NCBI RefSeq assembly: GCF_012912005.1
Contig: NZ_JABBEA010000004.1
Coordinates: forward strand, 248,001 to 312,000
DNA: 64,000 bases
Source: Paenibacillus sp. SZ31
GTDB lineage: Bacteria > Bacillota > Bacilli > Paenibacillales > Paenibacillaceae
Reading direction: 5' to 3'
Shown here: positions 1 through 8,029 of the stretch, piece after piece
Layout of the letters: every line of letters begins with the position of its first letter
How positions within the stretch are numbered: the stretch's first letter is position 1
The notes under the pieces: model-generated
What the model was told of the DNA's origin: nothing
What the model saw: the letters and a program-made list of their open reading frames with translations, nothing else
Database searches by the model: none
Made by a program: the position numbers and the translations under genes

Positions 1-1080
1 ATCGGATGGATCTCATTTGCTATTAACTTTACCGCATCCATTATGCAGCCTGTCGTAGGCTGGTTTGCTGATAAAAAACCGACACCATCTATCCTGCCCA
101 TTGGCATGGGCTTTACATTTACCGGCATGTTGCTGTTGGCTTTCGCTGACAGTTATATGGCTGTCCTGATCTCCGTTATCTTTGTCGGTCTGGGTTCCGC
201 TGCTTTCCATCCGGAAGGTTCACGTGTATCACACATGGCTGCCGGTCAACGCCGTGGACTGGCACAGTCCATCTTCCAGGTTGGTGGTAACGCTGGGCAA
301 TCCCTTGCCCCATTGCTTACACGCTGGATCTTTATCCCGTTTGGACTGTTCGGTGCCATTGGATTTACAGGCATTGCTGCCATGGGGATTGCAGTTCAGA
401 TCTACATAGCCCGTTGGTATGGACGCATGCTGCAATCGGGAGGATATCTGCGTAGACAGGCTGCTGCTCGTCGTGCACCCAATCCTGCTTTGCGCAAAAA
501 GATTACTGCCGCCATTACGCTATTGATCTTGCTCGTCTTTGTTCGTTCCTGGTATATCGCTTCCATCGGCAGCTTCTATGCGTTTAATCTGAAAGATACT
601 TTTGGATTGTCCACAGAAGACGCGCAGATCTATATCTTCTTGTTCCTGGCTGCTGGAGCACTTGGCACGTTCTTCGGAGGCCCCTTGGCGGATCGATTCG
701 GCAAACGTAACCTGATCTTCCTGTCCATGGCTGGAGCTGCTCCACTGGCTCTGTTGCTGCCCTATGCGAATCTGTTCTGGACAGGCGTACTGCTAACCAT
801 TATTGGTTTTATCATGTTATCCAGCTTCTCGGTTACGGTTGTATACGCGCAAATGCTGATTCCGGGCAAAATCGGAACGGTCTCGGGCCTGATCACAGGT
901 CTGGCATTTGGTATGGGAGGCTTGGGCGCACTCGTGTTGGGGAACTGGATTGACGTCTTCGGCGTATCACCGGTAATGCAGATGTGCAGCTTCCTGCCAC
1001 TGCTCGGAATCTTCACGTTCCTGCTTCCATCCGATAAATTACTGAATATATGGGCCAAAGAAAACGGTAGTGAAGAGTAA
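1..1080 (+). CDS. MFS transporter, Fsr-like (5' truncated)
   Basis: The reading frame is open from the first base, so the N-terminus lies outside the window. The visible 359 residues are very hydrophobic and carry MFS features: a loop motif ending GWFADKKP early in the fragment and a second ADRFGKR loop in the C-terminal half, with about nine or ten membrane segments visible. The early region (QPVVGWFADKKPTPSILPIG) resembles the fosmidomycin-resistance (Fsr) branch of the major facilitator superfamily. These are proton-driven drug exporters in the cytoplasmic membrane. The actual substrate cannot be read from sequence. It ends with a plain TAA, and the nearest terminator-like hairpin is more than 300 bp downstream. 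Family assignment is solid; the Fsr subfamily is an inference. Confidence 0.85.
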   Translation: MGWISFAINFTASIMQPVVGWFADKKPTPSILPIGMGFTFTGMLLLAFADSYMAVLISVIFVGLGSAAFHPEGSRVSHMAAGQRRGLAQSIFQVGGNAGQSLAPLLTRWIFIPFGLFGAIGFTGIAAMGIAVQIYIARWYGRMLQSGGYLRRQAAARRAPNPALRKKITAAITLLILLVFVRSWYIASIGSFYAFNLKDTFGLSTEDAQIYIFLFLAAGALGTFFGGPLADRFGKRNLIFLSMAGAAPLALLLPYANLFWTGVLLTIIGFIMLSSFSVTVVYAQMLIPGKIGTVSGLITGLAFGMGGLGALVLGNWIDVFGVSPVMQMCSFLPLLGIFTFLLPSDKLLNIWAKENGSEE

Positions 1081-1500
1081 AAAATACATCAACAGGTGTC
1101 CACTTTTTATTCTATATTAGATCCAATCCTTACGTGGCAGCATCGCCCTTATAAGACGTTATCTTGCGCTAACGAACATGACAGCACTTATTTGAACAAA
1201 TACTGCTGGTTCCCCAATCTAAAGAATCTGAGCAACGCTATTCCCGAGAAAAAGTCCGAAAACCTTGGAATGTGCGTGTGAGATGCAGAACTAACGTGTC
1301 TGAGATTCTTTAGAAATCGGGATTAGTGAACTATCGCCGAATAGCGCCTGTTAAATTCGTTAGATTCCACTTTGTCACCTACATTAGCAGTATGAATAAA
1401 AAGTCCAACTATAACAAAGGGTTCCCACTAACTCTGTACTTACAGAGCGGTAGGAACCCTTTTGTTATATTATTTTTCTGCTTTCTAGCTCAAACCCGTT
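1081..1500. other. Intergenic region, no gene seen
   Basis: About 420 bp between the MFS gene and the convergent YbaK-type gene. Two short open frames on the plus strand have no ribosome binding site and no recognisable protein, so I do not call them. The only clear structure is the hairpin near the right end, listed separately. Confidence 0.6.
1413..1466. terminator. Bidirectional intrinsic terminator
   Basis: Arms AACAAAGGGTTCC and GGAACCCTTTTGTT flank a loop of about 27 bases. T-rich sequence follows on both strands. It can end transcription of the YbaK-type gene from the right and of the MFS unit from the left. Confidence 0.75.
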
Positions 1501-1989
1501 TTATTCCACGTCACACATGACAACGCTGCTGCCATGAGCTGTAATCAATTCCTTCACATCTTCAAATTCAAGAAATACCGTCGCTGTATTTTCCATGGGA
1601 TGAATTCCTATTTTTTGACCGACTAGATCCTTGTCAAAAACTACGGTCACGTTTTTCTGTATGTTATTAAACACTCCCATAGGGTTGACGTGCCCTTTTT
1701 CCAATCCGAGGAATTCCAACAAATCCTTTTCACTCGCAAAACTTAGTTTGCGGCTAGGTATCTTTTCGCCTAAACTTCTCAAATCAACTGACTTCGTTCC
1801 AGCAATCGTTACCAGATAATAGTTGCGCTTCTTGTCATCACGCAGAAACAGATTTTTAACGATATGTTCTGTATGTGGAATCTGATAAGAGAATATTTCC
1901 TCCATCGTATATACTGCGGGATGTTCAATACTTTCGTAAACGATATTGTTGCGATCTAAAAGATCATAGAAACCCTGTTTGTTTAACAT
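1501..1989 (-). CDS. YbaK/ProX-type prolyl-tRNA editing deacylase
   Basis: A 162-residue single-domain protein of the YbaK/EbsC superfamily. Visible family features are the N-terminal EHPAVYTMEE stretch, the VKNLFLRD strand, the SVDLRSLGEK region and the GHVNPMGV segment that lines the active-site pocket. Its length and motifs fit the free-standing ProX (PrdX) group, which removes alanine mischarged onto tRNA-Pro and so protects translation fidelity in the cytoplasm. The start is ATG with a purine-rich AAAGAGATG upstream. It stands alone, sharing the hairpin at 1413-1466 as terminator. The deacylase fold is confident; whether it prefers Ala-tRNA-Pro or another mischarged tRNA is inferred from similarity only. 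Confidence 0.85.
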   Translation of the reverse strand: MLNKQGFYDLLDRNNIVYESIEHPAVYTMEEIFSYQIPHTEHIVKNLFLRDDKKRNYYLVTIAGTKSVDLRSLGEKIPSRKLSFASEKDLLEFLGLEKGHVNPMGVFNNIQKNVTVVFDKDLVGQKIGIHPMENTATVFLEFEDVKELITAHGSSVVMCDVE

Positions 1990-2047
1990 ATCAGATTCAT
2001 CTCTTTCAATATAAATATTCTTCTATAAGACTACTTCTTCTTTAACC

Positions 2048-2893
2048 TTATTTCAAACGCTGAAGGATCAGCCGTTTTTTGTACAGCATTTTACCTGCTT
2101 CGGCTACATCACGGATCGTATTTTTGTTGCTCACTGAACCAAAGACCATGCCGGCAATCGGCACGAGTTGGAACAGCTTCTTCCAACCAAAGGATTCACT
2201 GTAGGAGTTAAAAACTTCCCGCCAACCCTGCATCTGCGATACCACTTCAATAGGCTTGTCTGGATCATCGTAAGCTGCCAATTCTTCAATGATCGCTTTC
2301 TTACCTACGATATCGGCGGAAGAGAATTGCAGACATTTGACAATAAAGATGCGCTCCAGCGGTTCATCGGGATCATAGCCGTAACATAGTGCCATCTCCT
2401 GTAGTACCTTCAAGGAAAGCCCCATCACCATGGGAATATCTGCTGCAATGGTTACAATGCCACCAAACCCTGTAGCTGCTCCTTGAGCCGCGGCAAACTT
2501 CGTTCGACTCTCGGTAATGTTATCGGCTACCCGGTCCAGCACCTGAAGTGGCAGATTTTCTACACTATGAATCTTCGCTGTCCCCTCAGCTTCAGCATCC
2601 TGTTCCAGCTGATCCGTCGTATCCGTCATGGAATAACCGGATTTCTCAGCTTCCTCTTGCAACAGCTTGGCTACTTTTTTCTTCTGTACGAGGAACTTGC
2701 CCCCATTTTGTACATACTGACCGACGTCGTTCAGGGAATCTCCGATTTTCTGTTTCAGTGCTTTAGGCATCACTTTATCCAACATCGCAAACGGCAACCG
2801 CCCGATTTTATCCCATATAAACAAGTCCTTCTGTTGTTTTTCCCATTTCAAAATCTGTTCAAGTTCTTGGTCCAATGTTTCGCGTGAATCCAT
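2048..2893 (-). CDS. EcsC family protein
   Basis: A 281-residue protein matching the EcsC family, whose founding member is the third gene of the Bacillus ecs ABC locus and whose biochemical role is unknown. Visible traits are a KWEKQ-rich amphipathic N-terminus, the DKVMPKALKQKIGDSLNDVGQ segment, a small hydrophobic glycine-rich stretch (GAATGFGGIVTIAADIPMVMG) typical of the family and a C-terminal PIAGMVFGSVSN segment that may associate with membranes. A longer frame runs 18 codons upstream, but AGGAGG sits just before the ATG at 2891-2893, so I use that start. No EcsA or EcsB partner is adjacent. Confidence 0.8.
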   Translation of the reverse strand: MDSRETLDQELEQILKWEKQQKDLFIWDKIGRLPFAMLDKVMPKALKQKIGDSLNDVGQYVQNGGKFLVQKKKVAKLLQEEAEKSGYSMTDTTDQLEQDAEAEGTAKIHSVENLPLQVLDRVADNITESRTKFAAAQGAATGFGGIVTIAADIPMVMGLSLKVLQEMALCYGYDPDEPLERIFIVKCLQFSSADIVGKKAIIEELAAYDDPDKPIEVVSQMQGWREVFNSYSESFGWKKLFQLVPIAGMVFGSVSNKNTIRDVAEAGKMLYKKRLILQRLK

Positions 2894-3026
2894 ATGTGAT
2901 CCTCCTAATAGGTTGTGTATCGTAATCCGTATCTTTCTCATACGCAAAAATCATCGTTGTGGTTGCTTTGTTTTATATCCAAGACATCGATACTTAGGCC
3001 GTTCTATCTTATCGTTCACATACAGA

Positions 3027-3065
3027 AGAGCCCTTAATCAGCATCACTCGCTAACGAAGGGCTCT
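3027..3065 (-). terminator. Intrinsic terminator candidate
   Basis: Arms AGAGCCCTT and AAGGGCTCT with a 21-base loop. It lies between the stop codon of the GH43 gene (ends at 3089, leftward) and the EcsC gene, so it probably ends the arabinan-side transcript. The U-tract is weak. Confidence 0.55.
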
Positions 3066-3088
3066 CGTATTTAAGGTTTCACTATCTC

Positions 3089-4069
3089 TTATTTCGCTTC
3101 TGCTACTGCTTTTCCATCTGGAACGGGAACACCGAAATCAGGTGTGCCATCTTCCCGCCAATGAATCACTTGAGCACGGGCGTGACGGTTCGGATCATAC
3201 AAGGGGTCACCCTCGATGTCTTTGTAATTACGCGCATGATAAATCATAATATCGGTCTTGCCATCCGGTGACACCGTAAAGCTGTTATGGCCCGGACCGT
3301 ATTGGCCGTTCGCTTCACAAGTCTGGAACACCGGCTTTGGTGATTTTACCCAACTAGCCGGATCAAGCAAGTCGGCATTTTCATCTGCGGTGAGCAGACC
3401 CATACAATAGTTGTAATCGGTCGCGCTGGCTGAGTATCCAATAAACAATCGCCCATTTCGGTGCATCACGGCTGCTCCTTCATTAACCTTAAAGCCGATG
3501 ATTTCCCAATCGTACTCTGGCGTTGAGATCATGACCTGTTCGCCGCGTAGCGTCCATGGGTTTTCCATTTCGGCAATGTACAGGTTCGAGTTACCCACAA
3601 TATCAGGATCTTTCTGCGCCCAGACCAGATAGCGAATTCCCTTATGCTCAAAGGTCGTTGCATCCAGCGCAAATGATTCCCACCGGGTGTAAATCTGTCC
3701 TTTCTCTACCCACTCCCCTTCGAGTGGATTGGCAGAATCGTTCTCCAGAACATACATCCGATGATCGAACAGGCCTTCGTTGGTCTCACTGGTGTGAGCC
3801 GCAGCGTAATGTATGTACCATTTGCCATCGATAAAATGAATTTCCGGTGCCCAGATGTTGGCACTCATCGGCCCAGTATCACGCTTGGTCCAAGCCGTTA
3901 CCGGCTCAGCATCTCTCAACGCTTCCAACGTCTCTGCTCGCCTGATCTCAATCCGATCAAAGGCTGGTACGGATGCGGAAAAGTAATAGTAACCGTCCGT
4001 ATGACGGTACACCCACGGATCAGCGCGCTGCTCCAGGATGGGATTAGTAAAGGTAATGGAATCAGTCAT
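3089..4069 (-). CDS. GH43 exo-type alpha-L-arabinofuranosidase
   Basis: A 326-residue intracellular glycoside hydrolase of family 43 (five-bladed propeller) without signal peptide or extra module. The three expected acidic positions are visible: Asp in RADPWVY near residue 17 (general base), Asp in ALDATTF near 140 (pKa modulator) and Glu in NEGAAV near 200 (general acid). GPGHNSF near 270 supplies the usual metal-site histidine. The sequence resembles the subfamily that releases arabinose from the ends of alpha-1,5-arabinan or arabinoxylan oligosaccharides (Streptomyces Araf43A type). An AAAGGGGAG ribosome site precedes the ATG. It lies downstream of the arabinan importer operon but separated by the repeat block at 4157-4644, so it probably has its own promoter. 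Family is certain; bond specificity is inferred. Confidence 0.88.
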   Translation of the reverse strand: MTDSITFTNPILEQRADPWVYRHTDGYYYFSASVPAFDRIEIRRAETLEALRDAEPVTAWTKRDTGPMSANIWAPEIHFIDGKWYIHYAAAHTSETNEGLFDHRMYVLENDSANPLEGEWVEKGQIYTRWESFALDATTFEHKGIRYLVWAQKDPDIVGNSNLYIAEMENPWTLRGEQVMISTPEYDWEIIGFKVNEGAAVMHRNGRLFIGYSASATDYNYCMGLLTADENADLLDPASWVKSPKPVFQTCEANGQYGPGHNSFTVSPDGKTDIMIYHARNYKDIEGDPLYDPNRHARAQVIHWREDGTPDFGVPVPDGKAVAEAK

Positions 4070-4156
4070 GGGAATGCTCCCCTTTCAAATGTGTGTGGTG
4101 GCTCGGAGTTGAGATATGTAACCCAATTGCTAAAACAAACGAAAACCTTTTTGGGT

Positions 4157-4350
4157 GGTGCACAGCGGACGTTCGGGGGTGGTAGGGCCTTGGTGCTCTC
4201 TTGTCCTCCGATTTCTCTTTTCACCGCTCCTGGCGGTTGAAATCGGATGCCAAACTCGCTCCTGCGGCTCCTTCCTCCCCCTCACTGCTTGTGCACCCAT
4301 CGGCGCAGTAGCTCGCTCTTTTCGCGCTCGCTGGATTACAACCTCACTCC
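4157..4350. repeat. Structured repeat element, copy 1
   Basis: The first of two direct copies about 194 bp long and roughly 90% or more identical by eye. It opens with GGTGCACA (4157) and holds the inverted partner TGTGCACCC at 4290-4298. Inside is a long hairpin (4207-4247) with arms TCCGATTTC and GAAATCGGA and a nested ACCGC/GCGGT stem. There is no plausible coding sequence. It may be a dispersed genomic repeat; its orientation and function are unknown. Confidence 0.8.
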
Positions 4351-4449
4351 GAGCCTTTTTGTTGGCTCGGTCTTATGGGGTTGACCGCTTCGCAGGGTCA
4401 ACTCTCCCCATGTAATGCAGAGCTGGCCGCATAGCTATAGGCCAGCTTT
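4351..4449. repeat. Hairpin cluster between the two repeat copies
   Basis: Three hairpins follow each other: GAGCC/GGCTC at 4351-4367; ATGGGGTTGACC paired with GGGTCAAC and CCCCAT at 4375-4411; and AGCTGGCC/GGCCAGCT at 4421-4447. With the two flanking copies this makes almost 500 bp of strongly folded non-coding DNA. Confidence 0.7.
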
Positions 4450-4450
4450 G

Positions 4451-4644
4451 GGTGCACAGCGGACGTTCGGGGGTGGCAGGGCCTTGGCGCTCTCTTGTCC
4501 TCCGATTTCTTTTATCACCGCTCTAGGCGGTTGAAATCGGATGCCAAACTCGCTCCTGCGGCTCCTTCCTCCCCCCTCACTGCTTGTGCACCCTTAGAGC
4601 AGTAGCTCGCTCTTTTCGTGCTCGCTGGGTTACAGCCTCACTCC
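4451..4644. repeat. Structured repeat element, copy 2
   Basis: The second copy of the element at 4157-4350. It is bounded by GGGTGCACA (4450-4458) and TGTGCACCC (4585-4593) and keeps the TCCGATTTC/GAAATCGGA hairpin at 4501-4541. Differences from copy 1 fall mainly in hairpin loops and in the short spacer after TGTGCACCC. Its last bases run into the stop codon of the AbnB-like gene at 4638. Confidence 0.8.
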
Positions 4645-6119
4645 TCAGCTGCGCTGATCTGCTTGCCCCAGACCGCCACGCCATGGTCATCGAGGCCTGT
4701 CACTACGAGTGCCGGCTGACTTCGCTCCCAGTCCCAGGACGGGAGCAGCTTCAGCTCTTCCGTGGAAGCTCCGCCCCATGGGCTTTCTTTCCATTTTAGT
4801 GTCAATGTTTGTTTACCATCAAACGTCCAGGTTCCTGAACCGTTTTCGCTTTGAATTTTACCGTTGCCCGTTAGGGTATATGGCACGGCCTGAATTTGCC
4901 CGTCTACGGACGGGTCAAGCGCCATGCCTTCCCACTCCCCGGCAATCATGGACTTTGGAATGTCCTGTGCTTTCTCACCGGCGTAACGTTCGGGTGAAAC
5001 CACAGGCCATCCGTCCTTGGTCCATAACATTTTGCGTACATGCAGATATGGCCAGTTTTTATCCGTCTCACCCCGCGCATGATGCACGATGTAATAATCG
5101 TCCCCGTCCTTCAGAACGGAGTTATGTCCGGGCGCAACCCAGCCCTCGCCTTCCGTGAAGCGATACCCCCCGAGAATTTTGGTGCCGATCTCATATTGCG
5201 GCAGATGCTCGGTATCCAGCATGTTCATGCCGTTTATGTCCGTATACGGTCCTGTGATTGAATCAGCACGCGCAACCCGCACGTTATAGTCCTCGAATAA
5301 GGAATCATAGGAGACGAACAGATAATACTTTTTGAACTCCGGGTTATACACAATGTAAGGACCTTCGACTGCACCTTCTTCGGTAGCACGATCCCGAGCG
5401 GCAATACGGGTACCATAACCCTCGTTCTTGAATTTCCCGGTGTCCGGATCGAGTGGCTCAATATAGATGCCATCAAAAAATGAACCGTATACCATCCATG
5501 AATTGCCCTCGGCATCTACGATGGGATTGGCATCAATGGCATTTAATTTGTCCTGTTCATTCGCAGAAGTTTTCACAACCAGTCCTTCATCAGTCCATGG
5601 ACCTTCGGGAGATGAGGATGTCTGAAGACCAATGGCCGACTGGGTACTGCCAAAAGAAGAAGCCGAATAGTACATCCGATAGGTATCGCCAGCCTGGATC
5701 ACATCCGGTGCCCAAAGATTGACTGCACCTGTCCAATCCAGCGCTTCTTGCGGAATACCTGGCAGAGCCTGACCTACCCATGTCCAGTTAATCAGATCAT
5801 CTGATTTTCGTACCATGACACCGGGTTTCGCTTCTCCTGCTACACGAACGTCTGTGGAATAGACGTAGTAGCCCTGATCGGTTTTGATAATAGCTGGATC
5901 ATGCGCATTGTTTACCGTCCAACGGGATTCATCATCCAGTATGGATGTGTCATACAGCTGAGTATCTTGAGGAGCTTCAGGAAAGACGGGACGGGACACC
6001 GTTTCTCCTGCTCCTTCTCCAGAACAACCCGTAGCTCCAACAATCAGCATCAGCAACATGGAAGCAACAACCCCTCTCTTCGAAAATGTCCACCGTCGGA
6101 ATTTCTTCCGCTGATTCAT
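4638..6119 (-). CDS. GH43 endo-arabinanase lipoprotein, AbnB-like
   Basis: A 493-residue exported lipoprotein. A basic N-terminus, hydrophobic core and lipobox ending GATGC place the processed Cys near residue 32, so the enzyme is tethered outside the membrane. The GH43 propeller follows, with Asp in NAHDPAII near 73, Asp in AIDANPIV near 200 and Glu in VEGPYIVY near 255. APGHNSV near 330 gives the metal histidine. After about residue 385 comes a separate C-terminal beta domain, as in Bacillus subtilis AbnB (Abn2), which cuts alpha-1,5-arabinan internally. Its ATG overlaps the stop of the upstream permease gene in an ATGA arrangement, so translation is probably coupled and the enzyme belongs to the importer operon. 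The name is by resemblance; exact cleavage mode is not readable. Confidence 0.88.
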   Translation of the reverse strand: MNQRKKFRRWTFSKRGVVASMLLMLIVGATGCSGEGAGETVSRPVFPEAPQDTQLYDTSILDDESRWTVNNAHDPAIIKTDQGYYVYSTDVRVAGEAKPGVMVRKSDDLINWTWVGQALPGIPQEALDWTGAVNLWAPDVIQAGDTYRMYYSASSFGSTQSAIGLQTSSSPEGPWTDEGLVVKTSANEQDKLNAIDANPIVDAEGNSWMVYGSFFDGIYIEPLDPDTGKFKNEGYGTRIAARDRATEEGAVEGPYIVYNPEFKKYYLFVSYDSLFEDYNVRVARADSITGPYTDINGMNMLDTEHLPQYEIGTKILGGYRFTEGEGWVAPGHNSVLKDGDDYYIVHHARGETDKNWPYLHVRKMLWTKDGWPVVSPERYAGEKAQDIPKSMIAGEWEGMALDPSVDGQIQAVPYTLTGNGKIQSENGSGTWTFDGKQTLTLKWKESPWGGASTEELKLLPSWDWERSQPALVVTGLDDHGVAVWGKQISAAEE

Positions 6120-6958
6120 CCCTTCACTCCCGAAATGGCAACCGATTCAATAATCTGCTTCTGGAAGATCAGGAAGATGATTAATACCGGCAACAGGGCT
6201 ACAATGGACGCCGCCATAATAAGTGGGTAATCGGTTTGAATCGCATACGTCGCGTTGAAGTTCGCGATAACCAGCTGTAACGTCTGCTTCTCCGGTGAAT
6301 TCAGATAGATAATCGGTGCCAGATAGTCATTCCAGATGCCCATGAACCAGAGAATCAGCTGTGCAGCAATCGCCGGTTTGATGAGTGGGAACGTAATACT
6401 GGAGTACAGACGGAAATAGGAACTTCCATCAATCTTGGCCGCCTCAATAATCGCATCAGGCACACTAAGCAGATATTGACGAAGGAAGAAGATCATGATT
6501 ACGTTACCGAACAGGCCTGGAACGATCAGTGGCAACAAGGTATCCACCCAGCCCAGCTTCGCGAACATGATGAATTGCGGGATCATGACTGTCGGATAAG
6601 GAATCATCATGGATGCTAACAACGCGAGAAACAGCTTGTTTTTGTGCGGGAATCTTAATTTGGCAAAGGCAAAGGCAGCGATACTGGACGTAAACGTACC
6701 CACCACCGTCACACTCACCGCAACAATAAGGCTGTTTTTGATCCCGCTGAGCAGCGGACCAGCTTCCCAAATTTCTTTATACTTACCAAATTGGAATACT
6801 TCAGGTATCCACACAGGCGGAAGCGCGAACACATCTTGCTTCTCCTTCAATGAAGTGGACAGCATCCAGATCAGTGGTGCAATCATCGCAATCGCACCGA
6901 TCGCGAGTACGATAAAGATGATCGAGTTCGTTAATTTCCTCTTTTGACTGTAAGACAT
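6116..6958 (-). CDS. Sugar ABC importer permease, AraQ/MalG-like
   Basis: A 280-residue inner-membrane permease of the carbohydrate ABC family, with six predicted membrane segments. The EAA-type cytoplasmic loop (EAAKIDGSSYFRLYSSITFP, near residue 180) docks the ATPase. I use the ATG at 6956-6958 because AAAGGAGTG lies about 8 bases ahead; a TTG ten codons upstream has no ribosome site. It follows the other permease by a 26-bp gap and overlaps the AbnB-like gene by 4 bp. The pairing with an endo-arabinanase suggests uptake of arabino-oligosaccharides, as in AraNPQ of B. subtilis. The substrate is inferred from context. Confidence 0.9.
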   Translation of the reverse strand: MSYSQKRKLTNSIIFIVLAIGAIAMIAPLIWMLSTSLKEKQDVFALPPVWIPEVFQFGKYKEIWEAGPLLSGIKNSLIVAVSVTVVGTFTSSIAAFAFAKLRFPHKNKLFLALLASMMIPYPTVMIPQFIMFAKLGWVDTLLPLIVPGLFGNVIMIFFLRQYLLSVPDAIIEAAKIDGSSYFRLYSSITFPLIKPAIAAQLILWFMGIWNDYLAPIIYLNSPEKQTLQLVIANFNATYAIQTDYPLIMAASIVALLPVLIIFLIFQKQIIESVAISGVKG

Positions 6959-6984
6959 CTCTGGTTCACTCCTTTCCTTGACAA

Positions 6985-7875
6985 TCAATCCCCATCATAG
7001 GCTGATTTTTCGTTCATTTTGAATTGCACCAGGGTAATGACAAAAATGAAAATACCCAGAATCATGGCCATCGCTGAGGCATAACCCATCTGCAAGTTAC
7101 TGAAGGCTTTCTGCCAAATGTAGAAGACGATTGATGCCGAAGAATATTCAGGACCACCCGTAGGCGTCATAATGTTCATCTCAGTGAAGATCTGGGAACC
7201 ACCAATGATATTTGTAACAATGAGGAAAAAGGTAACTGGCTTCACCATAGGCCAAGTGATGTTGCGGAAGATCTGGAATCCATTGGCTCCATCCAGCTCA
7301 GCCGCTTCGTAGTATGTACGTGATACACTTTGCAGTGCCGCCAGGTACAATAACATCGTGTATCCGAGACCTTTCCATATCGTCATAATAATTAGAGCGG
7401 GTTTGACCGTGTCTTTATTCGCGAGCCAGTTTGGACCTTTAATCCCAAACAGGTCAAGGAACTGGTTCACCAGACCGTAATCCCCGTTGTACGCCCAGTT
7501 CCACATGATGGACACCGCAGCGAGGGAAGAAATAACCGGAATGTAATAGATCACACGGAATGTCGTTGTGCCGGGAATTTTACGATTCAGACCCATTGCC
7601 AGCAACAGCGCCAACAACAGACCAATCGGGATACCGAGCATCAGGAAGAATGTATTAAACATCGCTTTGTAAAAGAGGTCATCCGTGAGCAGATCCTTGA
7701 AGTTGGCCAAACCGATAAAATTCATCTGTCCCAGTCCATCCCAATCGGTAAAGGAACCATAGAGGGAATAGAGGAACGGGAACATGACAAAGATCAGCAA
7801 CCCAAGAATCGGAGGCAAAATAAACAGATATCCGTACAGCATCTCTTTGCGATACAAACTCGATTTCGTAATCAC
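6985..7875 (-). CDS. Sugar ABC importer permease, AraP/MalF-like
   Basis: A 296-residue permease of the MalF/UgpA type, partner of the permease at 6116. It has about six membrane segments and the EAA loop (YEAAELDGANGFQIFRNITWP) that contacts the ATPase. The open frame extends 47 codons further upstream into hairpin-rich DNA with no similarity to permeases. AGGGGTG stands 6 bases before a GTG at 7873-7875 and the protein then begins MITKSSLYRKEM, a normal start for this family, so I choose the GTG. No ATP-binding gene is present in the operon; in Bacillus a shared MsmX ATPase serves such importers, and the same is likely here. Confidence 0.9.
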   Translation of the reverse strand: MITKSSLYRKEMLYGYLFILPPILGLLIFVMFPFLYSLYGSFTDWDGLGQMNFIGLANFKDLLTDDLFYKAMFNTFFLMLGIPIGLLLALLLAMGLNRKIPGTTTFRVIYYIPVISSLAAVSIMWNWAYNGDYGLVNQFLDLFGIKGPNWLANKDTVKPALIIMTIWKGLGYTMLLYLAALQSVSRTYYEAAELDGANGFQIFRNITWPMVKPVTFFLIVTNIIGGSQIFTEMNIMTPTGGPEYSSASIVFYIWQKAFSNLQMGYASAMAMILGIFIFVITLVQFKMNEKSAYDGD

Positions 7876-7901
7876 AGCGTTCACCCCTGTTTCTAGTATC
7901 A

Positions 7902-8018
7902 GCATGTGGCATCCGTCGATTGAACCTTGTCGATCAACGAATGCCACATGCCCGTATGGAATCCAATAAGCTCCAATAAGAACGATGCCAGCAGCATGAT
8001 TGCTGGCCGCCGGCATCG
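7902..8018 (-). promoter_or_regulatory. Two intercistronic hairpins between binding protein and permease genes
   Basis: Read leftward after the binding-protein stop codon, the first hairpin has arms CGATGCC/GGCATCG with an inner CCAGCA/TGCTGG stem (7983-8018). The second has 11-base arms GCATGTGGCAT/ATGCCACATGC (7902-7951). Neither is followed by a real U-tract. Such hairpins commonly protect the upstream binding-protein message or partly terminate, giving more binding protein than permease. That role is inferred. Confidence 0.6.
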
Positions 8019-8029
8019 CCTTTTCCTAT

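Noticed and set aside
1096..1520. Two open frames of 61 and 64 codons between the MFS and YbaK-type genes
   Set aside because: No ribosome binding site, no recognisable protein features, and the second runs through a terminator hairpin.
4157..4644. Tandem repeat as a CRISPR array or IS element
   Set aside because: Only two long copies, no short regular repeat-spacer pattern, no transposase and no cas gene.
4155..4799. Plus-strand open frames across the repeat block
   Set aside because: They follow the repeated hairpins, have unusual Ser/Arg/Leu-rich composition and run into the opposite-strand AbnB-like gene.
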